Assembly (NCBI GenBank): GCA_937900675.1
Contig: CALCEA010000162.1
Location: 1 to 16,704 of the forward strand
Direction of reading: 5' to 3'
Length of the DNA: 16,704 nucleotides
DNA from: an uncultured Chitinophagaceae bacterium
GTDB taxonomy: Bacteria > Bacteroidota > Bacteroidia > Chitinophagales > Chitinophagaceae
The translations under genes were made by a program, and so were the position numbers. Of this stretch, positions 14,902 to 16,704 are shown in pieces; position 1 is the stretch's first letter; each line of letters opens with the position of its first letter. The notes below the pieces were generated by a model, which did no database searches, had not been told where the DNA came from, and was given only the letters and a program-made list of their open reading frames with translations.

Positions 14902-15546
14902 TTACGGTGCTAGGCGAACGCGCACCCAATGTCCGTCTGCATGCAGACTATATTGAATGCGATCGTGTAAACGAGAACTACGACCTTGCCAAAATTCCAT
15001 TTCAACTGGCTTAATGATATATCCACCCCAATGTGGAGGTAAAGGAATCTCCCCTTCTTTAAATTTCTCGGTATTTTCAGCAACTATTTCTTCTAAGAAA
15101 GACCTGTCTGGAATAATTCTACTTTGAGGAGAAGACCAAGCACCTATTTGACTTTCCTTGGGTCTGGATTTAAAATAAGTCTCGCTATCTGCTGCACTAA
15201 TTTTTTCAATGGTACCCGTAATACGAACTTGTCTTTCTAATTCTTTCCAGAAAAAGTTCATGGCTACATTTGGATGCGATTCAATATGCTGACCTTTTGC
15301 ACTTTCATAATTGGTAAAGAAAATAAAACCTTCAGGTGTATAGCCTTTTAATAATACCACACGAGAACTGGGTACACCATTTGCTTTAATAGTAGATAAT
15401 ACAAAAGCATTTACTTCATCAATATTACTTGCAATGGCTTCTTCCCACCATCTCTCAAACTGATCCATGGGTAATGCACCACAGGTATCTTCTTCTAAAG
15501 ATGCTAATTGATAATCTCTTCTAATGCTTGCAATATCTCTGTTCAT
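14902..15546 (-). CDS. pdxH: pyridoxamine 5'-phosphate oxidase
   Basis: FMN-dependent enzyme of 214 residues that oxidises pyridoxine or pyridoxamine 5'-phosphate to pyridoxal 5'-phosphate with oxygen, the last step of PLP synthesis and salvage. Seen in order: an N-terminal helix with IRRDYQLASLEE; AFVLSTIKANGVPSSRVVLLKG, split as AFVLSTIKANG and VPSSRVVLLKG, with the FMN-phosphate-binding R62 to K67 run; FFTNYESAKG near 76-85; MNFFWKELERQVRITG; SRPKESQIGAWSSPQS at 127-142; and the C-terminal substrate and FMN motif FWQGRSSRLHDR at 185-196, ending VRLAP. All regions of the family are present and length is normal. It starts 3 bases after the heme A synthase stop, so the two form an operon. Its stop lies 4 bases from that of the transketolase gene. 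Confidence 0.97.
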   Translation of the reverse strand: MNRDIASIRRDYQLASLEEDTCGALPMDQFERWWEEAIASNIDEVNAFVLSTIKANGVPSSRVVLLKGYTPEGFIFFTNYESAKGQHIESHPNVAMNFFWKELERQVRITGTIEKISAADSETYFKSRPKESQIGAWSSPQSRIIPDRSFLEEIVAENTEKFKEGEIPLPPHWGGYIIKPVEMEFWQGRSSRLHDRIQYSLHADGHWVRVRLAP

Positions 15547-15549
15547 AAA

Positions 15550-16644
15550 CTAGTCTTTGGTTATATAAATAATATTCACCACACTTAATAATAATAACAT
15601 ACCCACTAACTGATGCAACTGTGCTAACCATTCAAAGCCCGCCCAAACACCCGGCACAATTTGCGCACTACTTAGTACGGTAAAAATTCCTAATGCTACT
15701 TGAAACAATACAAAAGTCAATGGCATACGACGCATTAAATTCCAAAAAGCATTTCCATTAATGCGAAATAATTTGAAACTATATATTACAATCAACACTA
15801 ATAATAAATACGCTAAACCTCTATGAATAAAGTGAATCCAAATAGTATTGTTCACAGCGTTTAAGAAAAATCCATCCTTGCTAGTTAATCCTGTTGGAAT
15901 CCACTGTCCATTGATGGTTGGCCAAGTTGCAGCCACATTCGCAGCTTTATGTCCTGCCATTAATGCACCATAGATTAATTGAAAAAACAAGACTACTAAA
16001 ATAAACCAACTCAAACTTTTAATAGAACGAATATGTTTAATAAACTTTAAGTCTTTATAAGATGCTTCCAAAGAAGGTTGCTCTTTTAATGTTTTTACTT
16101 TAAGTGATAAGGCAAACCAATAAGTATAAGACAGTAATCCTAAAGCAAAAATAAAATGCAATGCTAATCTTGTTGGTTTAACATACACGGCATCACCTTC
16201 TAAACCGCTTGCCACCATAATCCAACCAATGGCTCCTTGTAAAGCACCCAATAAAAAAAGCACTACCAATGGTTGAATCATTTTTGGTTGAAAATATTTT
16301 TTCACCAAGAAATAAATAAAGCCAATCGCAAAAACTAATCCAATAGTTCTAGCCCATAAACGGTGGAACCATTCCCAGAAGAAAATGAATTTGAAATTAT
16401 CTATGGTAAAATCAAAATTGAGTAATTGAAACTGAGGAGTCGTTTTATATTTTGCAAATAAGGTTTGCCAAGCTGCTTCACTCATTGGAGGCAAAGCACC
16501 TGTTACCACATCCCATTCTGTAATAGATAAACCACTACCCGTTAATCTAGTGATACCACCCAACGCAATTTGAATAATAGTCATACCCACCCCTAGTAAT
16601 AACCAATTGGCAACGGCCCTAGATTTATAGTCTTCTGTATGCAT
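15550..16644 (-). CDS. ctaA: heme A synthase (COX15/CtaA family)
   Basis: Inner-membrane enzyme that oxidises the C8 methyl of heme O to a formyl group, giving heme A for cytochrome aa3-type oxidases. Counting from the ATG at 16644 (364 residues), there are about eight hydrophobic segments. Heme-ligand histidines are at H94 (WEWFHRLWAR), H163 (RLALHFIF), H274 (HFIHRGLAY) and H344 (AQLHQLVGM), the four-histidine pattern of the family. The N-terminus has the signature LGGITRLTGSGLSITEWDVV. There are no cysteines, which fits the COX15-like class rather than Bacillus-type CtaA with its extracellular cysteine pair. An in-frame GTG at 16668 would add 8 residues, but a perfect -7 promoter element begins there, so it would not be within the mRNA; hence the ATG. 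It is co-transcribed with pdxH, 3 bases downstream. Its presence implies aerobic respiration with an aa3-type oxidase. Confidence 0.95.
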   Translation of the reverse strand: MHTEDYKSRAVANWLLLGVGMTIIQIALGGITRLTGSGLSITEWDVVTGALPPMSEAAWQTLFAKYKTTPQFQLLNFDFTIDNFKFIFFWEWFHRLWARTIGLVFAIGFIYFLVKKYFQPKMIQPLVVLFLLGALQGAIGWIMVASGLEGDAVYVKPTRLALHFIFALGLLSYTYWFALSLKVKTLKEQPSLEASYKDLKFIKHIRSIKSLSWFILVVLFFQLIYGALMAGHKAANVAATWPTINGQWIPTGLTSKDGFFLNAVNNTIWIHFIHRGLAYLLLVLIVIYSFKLFRINGNAFWNLMRRMPLTFVLFQVALGIFTVLSSAQIVPGVWAGFEWLAQLHQLVGMLLLLSVVNIIYITKD

Positions 16645-16667
16645 GAAATGTCTAAATATTGATACCA

Positions 16668-16675
16668 CAAAGGTA
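16668..16675 (-). promoter_or_regulatory. -7 promoter element of ctaA-pdxH
   Basis: The minus strand reads TACCTTTG, a perfect TAnnTTTG match, 23 bases before the ATG at 16644. Transcription from about 16663 would leave a leader of under 20 bases. No TTG is found at the -33 distance in the few bases remaining before the window edge. It overlaps the alternative GTG start and so argues against it. Confidence 0.5.
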
Positions 16676-16704
16676 CTAAGTAATCAGATTGATTTTGGTT
16701 TGTG

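Noticed and set aside
1..16704. Search for mobile elements, CRISPR arrays, tRNA or rRNA genes, toxin-antitoxin pairs and defence genes.
   Set aside because: None seen. Every sizeable stretch is accounted for by core genes, and no repeats of the relevant kinds were noticed by eye. I found no undescribed multi-gene system here.

Overview
This AT-rich window is a stretch of ordinary chromosome from a member of the Bacteroidota, most likely a Chitinophagaceae-like lineage. The phylum call rests on three things: repeated Bacteroidota-type -7 promoter elements (TAnnTTTG) just upstream of genes, an IPExxxVDY-family protein (to my knowledge restricted to this phylum), and the grouping of rsfS, ftsH and a LUD-domain gene, divergent from birA. 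The family-level call is inference. I see no insertion sequence, prophage, CRISPR array, rRNA or tRNA, and no convincing new defence or mobile system. No gene-free stretch exceeds about 115 bases.

Layout, left to right. Bases 1-93 are an intergenic spacer with outward-facing promoters; the left one probably serves a gene lying almost wholly outside the window. A MerR-type regulator (+) follows and meets, tail to tail, a five-gene minus-strand run. In transcription order that run is rsfS, ftsH, a LUD-domain gene, lpxH and an mscS-type channel, with gaps of 46, 8 and 18 bases and then a 4-base ATGA overlap. It joins ribosome silencing, membrane proteolysis, lipid A synthesis and osmotic protection. 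Divergent from rsfS are birA (apparently without its C-terminal domain) and, overlapping it, selD (+).

selD overlaps tail to tail with the IPExxxVDY gene (-), which lies downstream of a secreted M28 peptidase with a PDZ domain (-). Divergent from the peptidase is feoB (+), which ends one base from a Bcp-type peroxiredoxin gene (-). Divergent from bcp is a gene for only the N-terminal half of the carbamoyl-phosphate synthase large subunit (+), followed by a gene for only the C-terminal half of transketolase (+). The window closes with a minus-strand pair, heme A synthase (COX15/CtaA) then pdxH.

The genes are core metabolism and envelope maintenance of an aerobic Gram-negative cell: lipid A, heme A for a terminal oxidase, ferrous iron uptake, peroxide detoxification, PLP, biotin attachment, selenophosphate, pyrimidine/arginine precursors and pentose phosphate carbon shuffling. 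The main points of interest are architectural. Several promoters sit so close to start codons that leaderless mRNAs are likely. All four convergent gene pairs abut or overlap. birA and rsfS both lack an ATG start. BirA looks truncated, and two neighbouring genes each encode half of a larger enzyme.
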